From: Candidatus Sulfotelmatobacter sp.
GTDB lineage: Bacteria > Acidobacteriota > Terriglobia > Terriglobales > Acidobacteriaceae
NCBI GenBank assembly: GCA_030040965.1
Contig: JASHOT010000130.1
Span: 36,932-100,931, forward strand
Direction: 5' to 3'
DNA length: 64,000 nucleotides
The translations under genes and the position numbers were made by a program. Shown piece after piece: positions 55,613-63,151 of the stretch. Every line of letters starts with the position of its first letter. The stretch's first letter is position 1. The notes below the pieces were generated by a model, which ran no database searches, was not told the DNA's origin, and was given only the letters and a program-made list of their open reading frames with translations.

Positions 55613-56301
55613 CTCCGCACTGTTCTTTTCTCAATGCGGCGCTCGTACAGCTCACCCTGAAAGATTCGCTTCACGTAAACCGAGGGCGTGTGAATCTCGT
55701 CGGGATTCAACTCTCCAGCATCGACCAGATGCTCGACTTCGGCAATCGTGATCTTCGCCGCGGTTGCCATCATGGGATTGAAATTCCGCGCGGTCTTGCG
55801 ATAGACCAGATTTCCGCGTCGATCACCTTTCCAGGCCTTCACAAATGCAAAGTCTGCAGTAAGGGCGCGCTCCATGACGTACAAGCGGCCCTCGAATTCG
55901 CGAGTCTCTTTACCCTCGGCCACGATCGTGCCCACGCCTGTCGGAGTAAAGAACGCCGGAATGCCGGCACCTCCGGCCCGAATGCGTTCAGAAAACGTTC
56001 CTTGCGGGACAAGATCGAGCCGGATTTTTCCTTTCAGGACCATTTCTTCGAGCAGCTTATTCTCGCCCACGTAAGTTCCAATGTGACGGGCGATCTGGCC
56101 AGCAGACAGTAGCAAGCCATTGCCAGCGCCGTCGACACCGGCATTGTTGCTGATGGTGGTGAGGTTTTTGGTGCCCTTGCGCACCAGAGCACGGATCAGG
56201 TTTTCCGGCATTCCACAGAGGCCGAAGCCGCCAATCATGATGCTGGCGCCGTCGAAGACATCGCGAATTGCCTCATCCGCATTGGCAACAACTTTGTTCA
56301 T
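55594..56301 (-). CDS. scoA: 3-oxoacid CoA-transferase subunit A
   Basis: A 235-residue alpha subunit with the CoA-binding SIMIGGFGLCGMPENLIRAL, GENKLLEEMVLKGKIRLDLV and GAGIPAFFTPTGVGTIVAEG segments. The partner ScoB is encoded next. The protein ends in RRAVPST, where AVPST is encoded by a heptamer tandem repeat that also gives the stop; LigD, encoded 15 kb away, ends in the same five residues for the same reason. It is 76 bp from the membrane-protein gene upstream and may be transcribed with it or from its own promoter. Confidence 0.94.
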   Translation of the reverse strand: MNKVVANADEAIRDVFDGASIMIGGFGLCGMPENLIRALVRKGTKNLTTISNNAGVDGAGNGLLLSAGQIARHIGTYVGENKLLEEMVLKGKIRLDLVPQGTFSERIRAGGAGIPAFFTPTGVGTIVAEGKETREFEGRLYVMERALTADFAFVKAWKGDRRGNLVYRKTARNFNPMMATAAKITIAEVEHLVDAGELNPDEIHTPSVYVKRIFQGELYERRIEKRTVRRAVPST

Positions 56302-56377
56302 CGCGAAAGAATTTTAACGGATTACGACATCGAAGGACAGGGAAACACGCCTGAGCCGGACAGTGCGAAGATTTATG

Positions 56378-56791
56378 TCAGGTAAAAAAACCACCGGGAA
56401 TGTGCTGCGCTTTTTTGTAACCAAAGTGAAATGCGATGACCGTCGCGAGCATGACCAATAACGAAGCGGAAACAATCAGTGCCACAGCTTTCTTTACCCG
56501 CGAAGGGACATTCTGAGACCGAGCGAGCGCGAGAAGAAGGAGACAGGCGGGAAGCAGAACCGGGATACAGAACGCGTAGCCGGCCTCGGCAACTACCCCA
56601 AGAAGCAGCAGGGTGAATGCTTCCGGCAATGTGGCAGATTCGCCGATTGCTTTCCCGCTCTCATGAAGAAGCACGAAGCTGCAAAAGAGGAGAGCAGGGC
56701 TGAGGGCCGCACATCCAATCAACAGGTTTAGTCGCACCAACCAAGCGCCAGAACCGCGGTATCGCAACACGGATTCGGATTGAGAACTCAC
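56378..56791 (-). CDS. Small membrane protein coupled to tyrA
   Basis: A 137-residue protein with three or four hydrophobic stretches (LNLLIGCAALSPALLFCSFV, AEAGYAFCIPVLLPACLLLL and ALIVSASLLVMLATVIAFHF). The start overlaps the tyrA stop by 4 nt (ATGA), so translation is coupled. No family is recognised. It ends 76 bp before scoA. Confidence 0.75.
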   Translation of the reverse strand: MSSQSESVLRYRGSGAWLVRLNLLIGCAALSPALLFCSFVLLHESGKAIGESATLPEAFTLLLLGVVAEAGYAFCIPVLLPACLLLLALARSQNVPSRVKKAVALIVSASLLVMLATVIAFHFGYKKAQHIPGGFFT

Positions 56792-57657
56792 TTCTTACGT
56801 GCCGGAACCGTCTTCCTCAGTTGATGCGCATGTTCAAACTCGTCGGCTAACTGGCGAGTGGCAAGATTCTCGCGAATGTGTGCCAGCCGCTGCTCGACCT
56901 TCCACAAGGCATCTTCCAGATTTTTCTTATTACTGATGGCGATGTCTCGCCACATCGAGTATGGACTGGCAGAGATACGCGTCATCTCCTGCAAAGCTCG
57001 GCCGCCGGCGGGCAGGAGCGGGGCCTCGGCGCCGAATTCCTCCACCAGCGCTCCGGCAAGGGCAGTTGAAATCATTTGGGGAACGTGGCTGATCCAGGCG
57101 CACAGGCGATCGTGCTCTTCGGCAGGCAGGACCGCGATGCGCGCACCGATCTGATCGATCCAGCCTGCGTATTCAGCAAACAAGCCGTCGTTGAGATTTT
57201 GTCCAGCAAAAGGTGTAAGAAACCATACAGCATTTTGAAACAAATCTGCATCGGCGAACTCGACTCCGCTCAACTCTTTTCCCGCCATCGGATGTCCGGG
57301 AAGGAAGCGCCTCGCGGCGTTCTTACCGAAAACTTTTTGTGCGCGTTCCACCACGGCTGCTTTTGTGCTGCCAACGTCGGTGAGCAGAGTTTTGGCCGGG
57401 AGAGCAGGACCAACACGCTCGACGAGATCGACAATGGCGAGAACCGGAGTGGCAAGCACAACAATCTGACTTCCCTGGATCGCGTCTCCAGGATTGGGAG
57501 AGCCGCCGTCGATGGCGCCACACATGCGGGCTTTCTCGAGGGTGGAGTCGCGATCGCAGCCCACAATACGGCCAGCGAATTTCTTCTTGCGCAGCGCGAG
57601 ACCGAAAGATCCGCCAATCAAGCCAGTCCCGATGATCGTGATTTGACGAATCGGCAT
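56788..57657 (-). CDS. tyrA: Prephenate dehydrogenase
   Basis: A 289-residue NAD(P)-dependent enzyme that makes 4-hydroxyphenylpyruvate from prephenate in tyrosine synthesis. The nucleotide fold begins at ITIIGTGLIGGSFGLALRKK; the catalytic region includes FLPGHPMAGKELSGVEFADA and the helical dimer domain has LCAWISHVPQMISTALAGAL. No ACT or chorismate mutase domain is fused; the mutase is a separate gene nearby. It is separated from aroF by 74 bp holding an octamer repeat. Confidence 0.94.
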   Translation of the reverse strand: MPIRQITIIGTGLIGGSFGLALRKKKFAGRIVGCDRDSTLEKARMCGAIDGGSPNPGDAIQGSQIVVLATPVLAIVDLVERVGPALPAKTLLTDVGSTKAAVVERAQKVFGKNAARRFLPGHPMAGKELSGVEFADADLFQNAVWFLTPFAGQNLNDGLFAEYAGWIDQIGARIAVLPAEEHDRLCAWISHVPQMISTALAGALVEEFGAEAPLLPAGGRALQEMTRISASPYSMWRDIAISNKKNLEDALWKVEQRLAHIRENLATRQLADEFEHAHQLRKTVPARKK

Positions 57658-57664
57658 AAAGAAA

Positions 57665-57696
57665 TTGAGTCATTGAATCATTCAGCCATTGAACCA
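57665..57696. repeat. Octamer tandem repeat between aroF and tyrA
   Basis: Four 8-bp units TTGAGTCA, TTGAATCA, TTCAGCCA, TTGAACCA run head to tail. A related GATTCAAT word lies about 20 bp further on. It is a different family from the GTAC heptamers. Confidence 0.7.
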
Positions 57697-57731
57697 TGGA
57701 AAACCAAAGAAATGATTCAATCTCTCACCCA

Positions 57732-58748
57732 CTAGATCGTTCTCCCTACGGCCGGGGCGATGATTCTCAACTCGTCCATCAATTTGGCGAACTGCTCCGG
57801 GAACAATGACTGGGCGCCATCCGACAAAGCTTTATCGGGATTGCAATGAACCTCGATCAGGAGCGCGTCGGCCCCGGCGGCGATCGAAGCGCGTGCCATG
57901 GGCGCAACCTTATCGCGGCGACCCGTACCGTGGGAGGGATCAGCCGTCATAGGCAGATGAGAAAGTTTGTGGATGATGGGAATCGCGGAGATGTCCATGG
58001 TGTTGCGTGTGTAAGTTTCGAAGGTGCGAATTCCGCGCTCGCACAGAATGACCTCGTAGTTTCCGCCGGCCATGATGTATTCGGCAGAGAGCAGAAGCTC
58101 TTCAAGAGTGGCCGCAATTCCGCGCTTGAGCAGCACCGGTTTTCGTATTTTGCCAAGTTCGCGCAGCAGATTGAAATTCTGCATGTTGCGGGCGCCCACC
58201 TGCAGAATGTCGACGTACGGCAGCATCAGCGGAATCTGGGAAATCTCCATGACCTCGCTGATCACCAGAAGCTTGTATTTTTCACCAGCCTCGCGCAGGA
58301 GCTTAAGCGCTTCTTCGCCATGTCCCTGGAATGAGTAGGGAGAGCTGCGAGGCTTGAAAGCGCCGCCGCGCAAGACTTTCGCGCCGGCCTTGGCCACCGA
58401 TTCGGCAGTCGACAGAATCTGCTCGCGCGACTCGACCGAGCACGGCCCCGCCATCACAATGATTTCGTTTCCCCCAACGGCGATGTTATTCGGCAGCCGG
58501 ACAATCGTTCCCTCCGGACGAAAGCTTCGCCCGGCCAGCTTGTAGGGCGAACTGATGCGGTGGACTTCCTGCACTCCCGGCAGCAACTCAAGATTGCGGA
58601 TATCGAATTCAATGCCCGAACCGACCGCGCCGAGCACGGTCATGCGCGCCCCGGTCGAGCGGTGTACTTCAAATCCCATCCTGACGAGGTGATCGATCAC
58701 CTGCTGAATCAGCGCCTCTTCCGCGCCTTCCTGCATTGCAACAATCAT
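57732..58748 (-). CDS. aroF: 3-deoxy-7-phosphoheptulonate synthase, type I-beta with N-terminal regulatory domain
   Basis: DAHP synthase opens the shikimate pathway by joining PEP and erythrose-4-phosphate. The 338 residues have an N-terminal ferredoxin-like regulatory domain (about 1-70; FEVHRSTGARMTVLGAVGSG) of the Thermotoga type that binds tyrosine, then the barrel with VMAGPCSVESREQILSTAES, RGGAFKPRSSPYSFQG, QVGARNMQNFNLL, KPVLLKRGIAAT and the metal-site LPMTADPSHGTGRRD. The tyrA and chorismate mutase genes flank it, so the chain to tyrosine is encoded together. Confidence 0.95.
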   Translation of the reverse strand: MIVAMQEGAEEALIQQVIDHLVRMGFEVHRSTGARMTVLGAVGSGIEFDIRNLELLPGVQEVHRISSPYKLAGRSFRPEGTIVRLPNNIAVGGNEIIVMAGPCSVESREQILSTAESVAKAGAKVLRGGAFKPRSSPYSFQGHGEEALKLLREAGEKYKLLVISEVMEISQIPLMLPYVDILQVGARNMQNFNLLRELGKIRKPVLLKRGIAATLEELLLSAEYIMAGGNYEVILCERGIRTFETYTRNTMDISAIPIIHKLSHLPMTADPSHGTGRRDKVAPMARASIAAGADALLIEVHCNPDKALSDGAQSLFPEQFAKLMDELRIIAPAVGRTI

Positions 58749-58759
58749 AGAAATCCTTC

Positions 58760-58782
58760 AGCAATGAGTTGTGAGCAATGAG
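58760..58782. repeat. AGCAATGAG direct repeat between aroQ and aroF
   Basis: Two copies of AGCAATGAG (58760-58768 and 58774-58782) are separated by TTGTG, with a CGATGA-like degenerate third. It fills the gap between the chorismate mutase and DAHP synthase genes. Confidence 0.5.
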
Positions 58783-58831
58783 CGATGAATTCTTACGCTA
58801 CGATTGCTCAGACCTCGTCGCTCACTCCTTA

Positions 58832-59155
58832 TTAATCATTTACATCCGAATCCAGTTCTGTTTCCGCGTCAGCGGATGCGGCCGGCGTTGTTACGATTTC
58901 TTCCTTCTGAATGTTGCGCATCACATCGATAATGCGTTCATAAATTCTCACCAGATCCCGCCCCGGCAACGGGCCACGATTCGCTGCCTGCACATTTTCA
59001 AAGACGGCGCGCTCGCGATCGGGCTCGTAAATTGGCATGGCAGTGTCACGCTTGAGCTTTCCAATAGCGACAGCCGCCCGGGCACGCTCGCTCAACAACG
59101 CAACCAGCTTGCGATCGACTTCATCAATTTTCTTTCGCCAGTCTTCGATATCCAT
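58832..59155 (-). CDS. Chorismate mutase, AroQ type
   Basis: A 107-residue all-helical enzyme that turns chorismate into prephenate. The AroQ pattern is visible: WRKKIDEVDRKLVALLSERA with the first Arg, the Lys of IGKLKRDTAMPIYEPDRERA (YEPDRE) and the C-terminal VRIYERIIDVMRNIQ. A 15-residue acidic tail follows. It sits between trpA and aroF in the aromatic operon and feeds TyrA. Confidence 0.92.
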   Translation of the reverse strand: MDIEDWRKKIDEVDRKLVALLSERARAAVAIGKLKRDTAMPIYEPDRERAVFENVQAANRGPLPGRDLVRIYERIIDVMRNIQKEEIVTTPAASADAETELDSDVND

Positions 59156-59221
59156 GGAAATAAGCCGACAAGCTTCAGCTTTCAGCGTCGAACGAGAGAC
59201 TTTTGACTGCCGCAGCGGAAG

Positions 59222-60046
59222 TCACTTTAATCGTCGCGCACCCACTTGACCTTCAACGTCGGGAGCGCCGACTGACGGCTGAAGATTACCAGTCAACAGC
59301 TGTTTCACAAAATCTCCTACAGCTGCAGCCTCCCGCCCCGGATTGCGCTCGATAGTGTCGACGATTGCGCTGCCGACGACAACCGCGTCAACGAATTCGC
59401 TGGCTTCAGCGAACTGTTCGGCATTCGAGATGCCGAATCCCAACGCAATGGGCAACTTCGTTACGCGTCGCAGGCGTTTCACAAGGTTTCTCGCATCGTC
59501 GGCAACCTGTTGACGAGTACCGGTCACGCCTGTGCGCGAAACGGCGTAGACAAATCCTCGGGAAGCTCCAGCGATGCGCCGCAAGCGCTCGTGGGGACTG
59601 GTTGGAGCCGCAAGAAATACTGGAGACAGATCGTGGGCTTCCATTGAAAGTAAGTATTCGTTCGCCTCCTCGACGGGAAGATCTGTCACCAAGGCTCCAT
59701 CGACACCCGCAGCACGTCCAACTTTACAGAATTTTTCGACTCCCATGCGGAGGATCGGGTTGAGATACGAAAACACGATCAACCCTGTCGACTGCGCCTG
59801 CTGGCGAATTTCCGCCGCCAGCGTGAGAACCTGTGGAAGCGAAGTTCCTCGCTTCAGGGCGCGTTCACTGGCTCGCTGGATTACAGGCCCGTCCGCAACC
59901 GGATCGCTGAAAGGCACGCCCAGCTCGATAACATCTGCGCCAGCGTCGATTGCCGCGAGAATGATTTCTCGCGTTGTGGCGAGATCGGGATCGCCGCAGG
60001 TCACGTAGGCTACCAGCGCCGGCTTGTTGTAAAAAGTGAGAGGCAT
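59222..60046 (-). CDS. trpA: Tryptophan synthase alpha subunit
   Basis: TrpA splits indole-3-glycerol phosphate to indole and glyceraldehyde 3-phosphate inside the TrpAB complex. The 274 residues show LVAYVTCGDPDLATTREIIL, the catalytic Glu and Asp region DVIELGVPFSDPVADGP, FSYLNPILRMG, and the phosphate-binding ALGFGISNAEQ and VVGSAIVDTIERN. A repeat-bearing gap of about 80 bp separates it from trpB. The end carries some 20 residues beyond the usual fold. Confidence 0.95.
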   Translation of the reverse strand: MPLTFYNKPALVAYVTCGDPDLATTREIILAAIDAGADVIELGVPFSDPVADGPVIQRASERALKRGTSLPQVLTLAAEIRQQAQSTGLIVFSYLNPILRMGVEKFCKVGRAAGVDGALVTDLPVEEANEYLLSMEAHDLSPVFLAAPTSPHERLRRIAGASRGFVYAVSRTGVTGTRQQVADDARNLVKRLRRVTKLPIALGFGISNAEQFAEASEFVDAVVVGSAIVDTIERNPGREAAAVGDFVKQLLTGNLQPSVGAPDVEGQVGARRLK

Positions 60047-60052
60047 AGGGCT

Positions 60053-60140
60053 TGAGATTGAAGATTCCAGATTGACCGACCGCGCGAGAACGCCAGATCA
60101 AGTCCGCAGTCGGGAATCTGCGATCTTCAATCGATCTTCA
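60053..60140. repeat. Degenerate GATTGAAGATT repeats between trpB and trpA
   Basis: GATTGAAGATTCCAGATTG at one end and GGAATCTGCGATCTTCAATC at the other face each other across the gap and could pair on the transcript. The word recurs near 45190-45290. The trpB stop codon lies inside the repeat (ATC GAT TGA AGA on the minus strand). Confidence 0.6.
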
Positions 60141-61407
60141 AATTCTCCCGCAGTATCCCGATATCTTTATCGCCGCGACCCGAAACGTTCACAATCACGA
60201 CGTCTGACTTCTTCATCTTCGCCGCGCGCTTGACGACTTCTGCTACCGCGTGCGCGGATTCAAGCGCGGGAATAATACCCTCCGTTCGCGCCAGAAGAGT
60301 TGTGGCTTCGAGAGCCTCCGCATCCGATGCCGGAACGTATTCTGCACGGCCCGAGTCTCGCAAAGCCGCATGCTCCGGGCCGATGGAGGGATAATCCAAG
60401 CCCGCCGATACGGAGTGGGTGAGGGCAATCTGGCCGGCGGAATCCTGCAGCACGTACGAATACGTTCCTTGCAACACGCCCGGCGAGCCTCCGCGAAAAC
60501 GCGCAGCGTGATCGCCTAAGCGTTCGCTGCGTCCGCCAGCTTCCACGCCGATGAGCCGAACTTTTTTGTCCCGGATGAATTCGTAGAAAATTCCGATGGA
60601 ATTCGATCCGCCTCCGACGCAGGCAATGACCGCCGTCGGTAATTTTTTCTCGGCCTTCAAAATCTGAGCTTTCGCCTCTCGTCCGATCACGCGATGAAAG
60701 TCCCTTACCATGGTTGGATAGGGATGTGCGCCCAGAACGCTGCCCAGCAGATAATGCGTGGTGCGCACGTTGGTGACCCAGTCGCGCATGGCCTCGTTGA
60801 TCGCGTCTTTCAGGGTTCGCGATCCTGAGTCAACGCCGCGCACTTCGGCTCCCAGCAGGCGCATGCGAAAAACATTCAGCTCCTGCCGTCGCATGTCCTC
60901 GGTTCCCATGTAGACCACACACTCAAAACCGAGCAGGGCGCACACTGTAGCCGTGGCAACGCCGTGCTGGCCGGCACCAGTTTCCGCGATCACGCGATGC
61001 TTGCCCATGCGTTCGACCAGCAAACCCTGGCCGAGACAATTGTTGATCTTGTGCGCGCCGGTGTGCAGCAAATCTTCACGCTTCAGATAAATTCTGGCGC
61101 CGCCGAGTTCTTTCGTCAGGCGCTGCGCGAAAAATAACGGCGTGGGCCGTCCAGCGTAAGTGCGGAGGAGATGGTCGAGCCGCGTCTGAAATTTCTTGTC
61201 GCGTTTCGCCTTCTCGTATTCGCGCTCGAGTTCGTCGAGCGCAGCCATGAGCGTTTCAGGAACATAACGACCGCCATAGACGCCGAAGCGCCCGCGTTCA
61301 CTCGCTCGTTTCGCGGGAACCGATTTCCATGACCGCGCGGATTTCACTGGAATTTTTGCGTTCGTCATGGAAACATCCGCCTTTGCGGTTCTCGGAAGAG
61401 TCGCCAT
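60127..61407 (-). CDS. trpB: Tryptophan synthase beta subunit
   Basis: TrpB joins indole and serine with PLP. It has [20 protein letters not shown], the PLP Lys in [49 protein letters not shown] and the closing [10 protein letters not shown] start it at the ATG at 61407, 2 bp after the trpF stop; a longer frame from 61521 would overlap trpF with an Arg-rich, non-typical start. The 426 residues still include about 40 N-terminal residues beyond the usual start, with a second ATG at 61368 as an alternative. Confidence 0.94.
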   Translation of the reverse strand: MATLPRTAKADVSMTNAKIPVKSARSWKSVPAKRASERGRFGVYGGRYVPETLMAALDELEREYEKAKRDKKFQTRLDHLLRTYAGRPTPLFFAQRLTKELGGARIYLKREDLLHTGAHKINNCLGQGLLVERMGKHRVIAETGAGQHGVATATVCALLGFECVVYMGTEDMRRQELNVFRMRLLGAEVRGVDSGSRTLKDAINEAMRDWVTNVRTTHYLLGSVLGAHPYPTMVRDFHRVIGREAKAQILKAEKKLPTAVIACVGGGSNSIGIFYEFIRDKKVRLIGVEAGGRSERLGDHAARFRGGSPGVLQGTYSYVLQDSAGQIALTHSVSAGLDYPSIGPEHAALRDSGRAEYVPASDAEALEATTLLARTEGIIPALESAHAVAEVVKRAAKMKKSDVVIVNVSGRGDKDIGILRENLKID

Positions 61408-61409
61408 AT

Positions 61410-62096
61410 TCAACCCGCTTTCTGATCCATCTCGCGTACGGCGTGAACGAAGGCGCGGACTTTCTCGGGATCTTTTTTCCCGGGCCTGGATTCCACGCCG
61501 GAAGCGACGTCTACACCCCAAGGCCTCAGAATACCGACCGCTTCGCCAACGTTTTCAGGAGTCAATCCGCCTGCAACGACGACATGCTGATGTTCTCCCA
61601 ACTCCCGCACGGCCACCGCTGATTTCTGCCAATCAAATCGCTTGCCGGTTCCACCGGGTAGGTGAGAATTACCGGAGTCGAGAAATAGAGTGTCGAGCAC
61701 ATTGGACGGCCCCATGGAGAAGGCCGCCGCGTTCTTCGAACCTTCCCCGACGAACATCGATACGGGCAACGCGGGATAGATTTTCAATCTGCTGCCCAAA
61801 GCACGAGTGTGCAGAGTATTTCCCTGCAGCTTCGGAAAAGTCATAAGATAGAGCTGCAGCGCATCCAGGCCCGCATAGCTTCCTGCTTCAATCGAATGCT
61901 CCATCGATTCTCCAGCAAAAACTCCAACCTTCTCGATTTCTGCGGGCAGCTTTTCGACAATCGCTCGTGCGATCTCTGCCGTTACGTATCGCGGACTCTT
62001 CTCGTAGAACACGAATCCGACGGCGTTGGCTCCGGCCTCGACGGCAACGAGTGCGTCGTCCAGATTCGTTATCCCGCAAATCTTCACCCAAGTCAT
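61410..62096 (-). CDS. trpF: Phosphoribosylanthranilate isomerase
   Basis: TrpF converts N-(5'-phosphoribosyl)anthranilate to the deoxyribulose form in tryptophan synthesis. The 228 residues have the family start [35 protein letters not shown], the catalytic Asp region ([20 protein letters not shown]) and the phosphate site [20 protein letters not shown] then [19 protein letters not shown]. It is coupled to trpB, only 2 bp upstream of that start. Confidence 0.95.
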   Translation of the reverse strand: MTWVKICGITNLDDALVAVEAGANAVGFVFYEKSPRYVTAEIARAIVEKLPAEIEKVGVFAGESMEHSIEAGSYAGLDALQLYLMTFPKLQGNTLHTRALGSRLKIYPALPVSMFVGEGSKNAAAFSMGPSNVLDTLFLDSGNSHLPGGTGKRFDWQKSAVAVRELGEHQHVVVAGGLTPENVGEAVGILRPWGVDVASGVESRPGKKDPEKVRAFVHAVREMDQKAG

Positions 62097-62131
62097 GAAT
62101 CAGTTCTCAGCTGTCAGTTGCCAGTAATGAA

Positions 62132-62941
62132 TCATCGACCGGGTACTGAGTAACTGGGTACCGAAAGCAATTGTCGTAAAACAGCGCCGGGAGAAGGCGC
62201 ACGCATCAACGACTCGCCGACTAGAAACGCGTGATATCCCGCCGCGCGTAGTCTGGCAATGTCGTCGCCGGAATGAATCCCACTCTCGGCCACGCGCACA
62301 ATGTTCGATGGAAATTTCTCCGCCAGCCGCAATGCCGTTTCCAGATCGACATTGAATGTGCGCAGATCGCGCGAGTTCACACCGATCAGATTGCAGCCGG
62401 CATCGAGGGCGCGCGCAAGTTCCTCGGCGTCGTGAACCTCGCACAGAACATCGAGACTATAGTTTCGCGCGGCTGACGAAAGCTGGATCAGTTCGTCCGA
62501 ACCGAGAGCCGCGACGATGAGCAGAACAGCATCCGCACAATTTGCACGGGCTTCAACCAACTGGAATTCGTCAACGATGAAATCCTTGCGCAGGCAGGGG
62601 ATGTCCGTTGCGATCGAAGCCTTGCGCAGGTTCTCAAGCGACCCCTGGAAGAACTTTTCGTCTGTTAACACGGAAAGCGCCGCGGCCCCGGCGCTCTTCA
62701 GTTCTTCGGCTAATTCTGCCGGATCGAAGTTTTCCCGGATGAGTCCCCTCGATGGCGATGCCTTTTTCAACTCGGCAATGACGGCGATTCCGTTCCGGCT
62801 CTTCATTTCCAGAGTGTGCCGGAATCTGCGCGGCGCGTGCTTTTCGGCCTGCCGTTCCAGAGCGCGCACGTCGGCACGGATACGCGACTGTGCCACCGAC
62901 ACTCGCGTTGCGGCCACGATCTCGTCGAGAAAGGCAGGCAT
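62132..62941 (-). CDS. trpC: Indole-3-glycerol phosphate synthase
   Basis: TrpC closes the indole ring. The 269 residues show VIAELKKASPSRGLIRENFD with the catalytic Lys, SVLTDEKFFQGSLENL, CLRKDFIVDEFQL, LIGVNSRDLRTFNVDLETAL and VAESGIHSGDD. The ATG at 62941 has AAGGA 6 nt upstream; a frame open from 63022 adds residues with no match. It is the first gene of the run. The protein ends in LLSVPSYSVPGR; VPSYSVPGR and the stop are encoded by a GTAC heptamer repeat and are not part of the fold. Confidence 0.94.
   Translation of the reverse strand: MPAFLDEIVAATRVSVAQSRIRADVRALERQAEKHAPRRFRHTLEMKSRNGIAVIAELKKASPSRGLIRENFDPAELAEELKSAGAAALSVLTDEKFFQGSLENLRKASIATDIPCLRKDFIVDEFQLVEARANCADAVLLIVAALGSDELIQLSSAARNYSLDVLCEVHDAEELARALDAGCNLIGVNSRDLRTFNVDLETALRLAEKFPSNIVRVAESGIHSGDDIARLRAAGYHAFLVGESLMRAPSPGAVLRQLLSVPSYSVPGR
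62141..62163. repeat. GTAC heptamer tandem repeat at the trpC 3' end
   Basis: On the minus strand GGTACCCA, GTTACTCA, GTACCCG runs through the last codons of trpC. It is the third copy of the family seen at the ends of ligD and scoA. Confidence 0.7.
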
Positions 62942-63151
62942 AGAGAATCCTTCGATTATAAGGGAGATTCGGCCCGGCGATATTCGGCGATGAGTAACAC
63001 CTGCGCGTGTTTCCCCGTCCACAGCGTGTTCCAGGGGCTACGGCCGAGCGAATGGGGAAGATCAATAACCCGTTTGAAATCAAGGGGAATAACCCTGGCT
63101 TGCGCCGTGCAATTTACCAGATCGCCGCTCGCCGGCAGGAGGTGATCCACC

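Noticed and set aside
54913..56112. A 399-codon plus-strand frame opposite scoA and scoB
   Set aside because: It crosses two well-supported genes and the gap between them, and its product is His-rich with no family pattern.
57665..58782. Short tandem repeats that could suggest a CRISPR array
   Set aside because: Units are 8-9 bp without unique spacers, and no cas gene is present.
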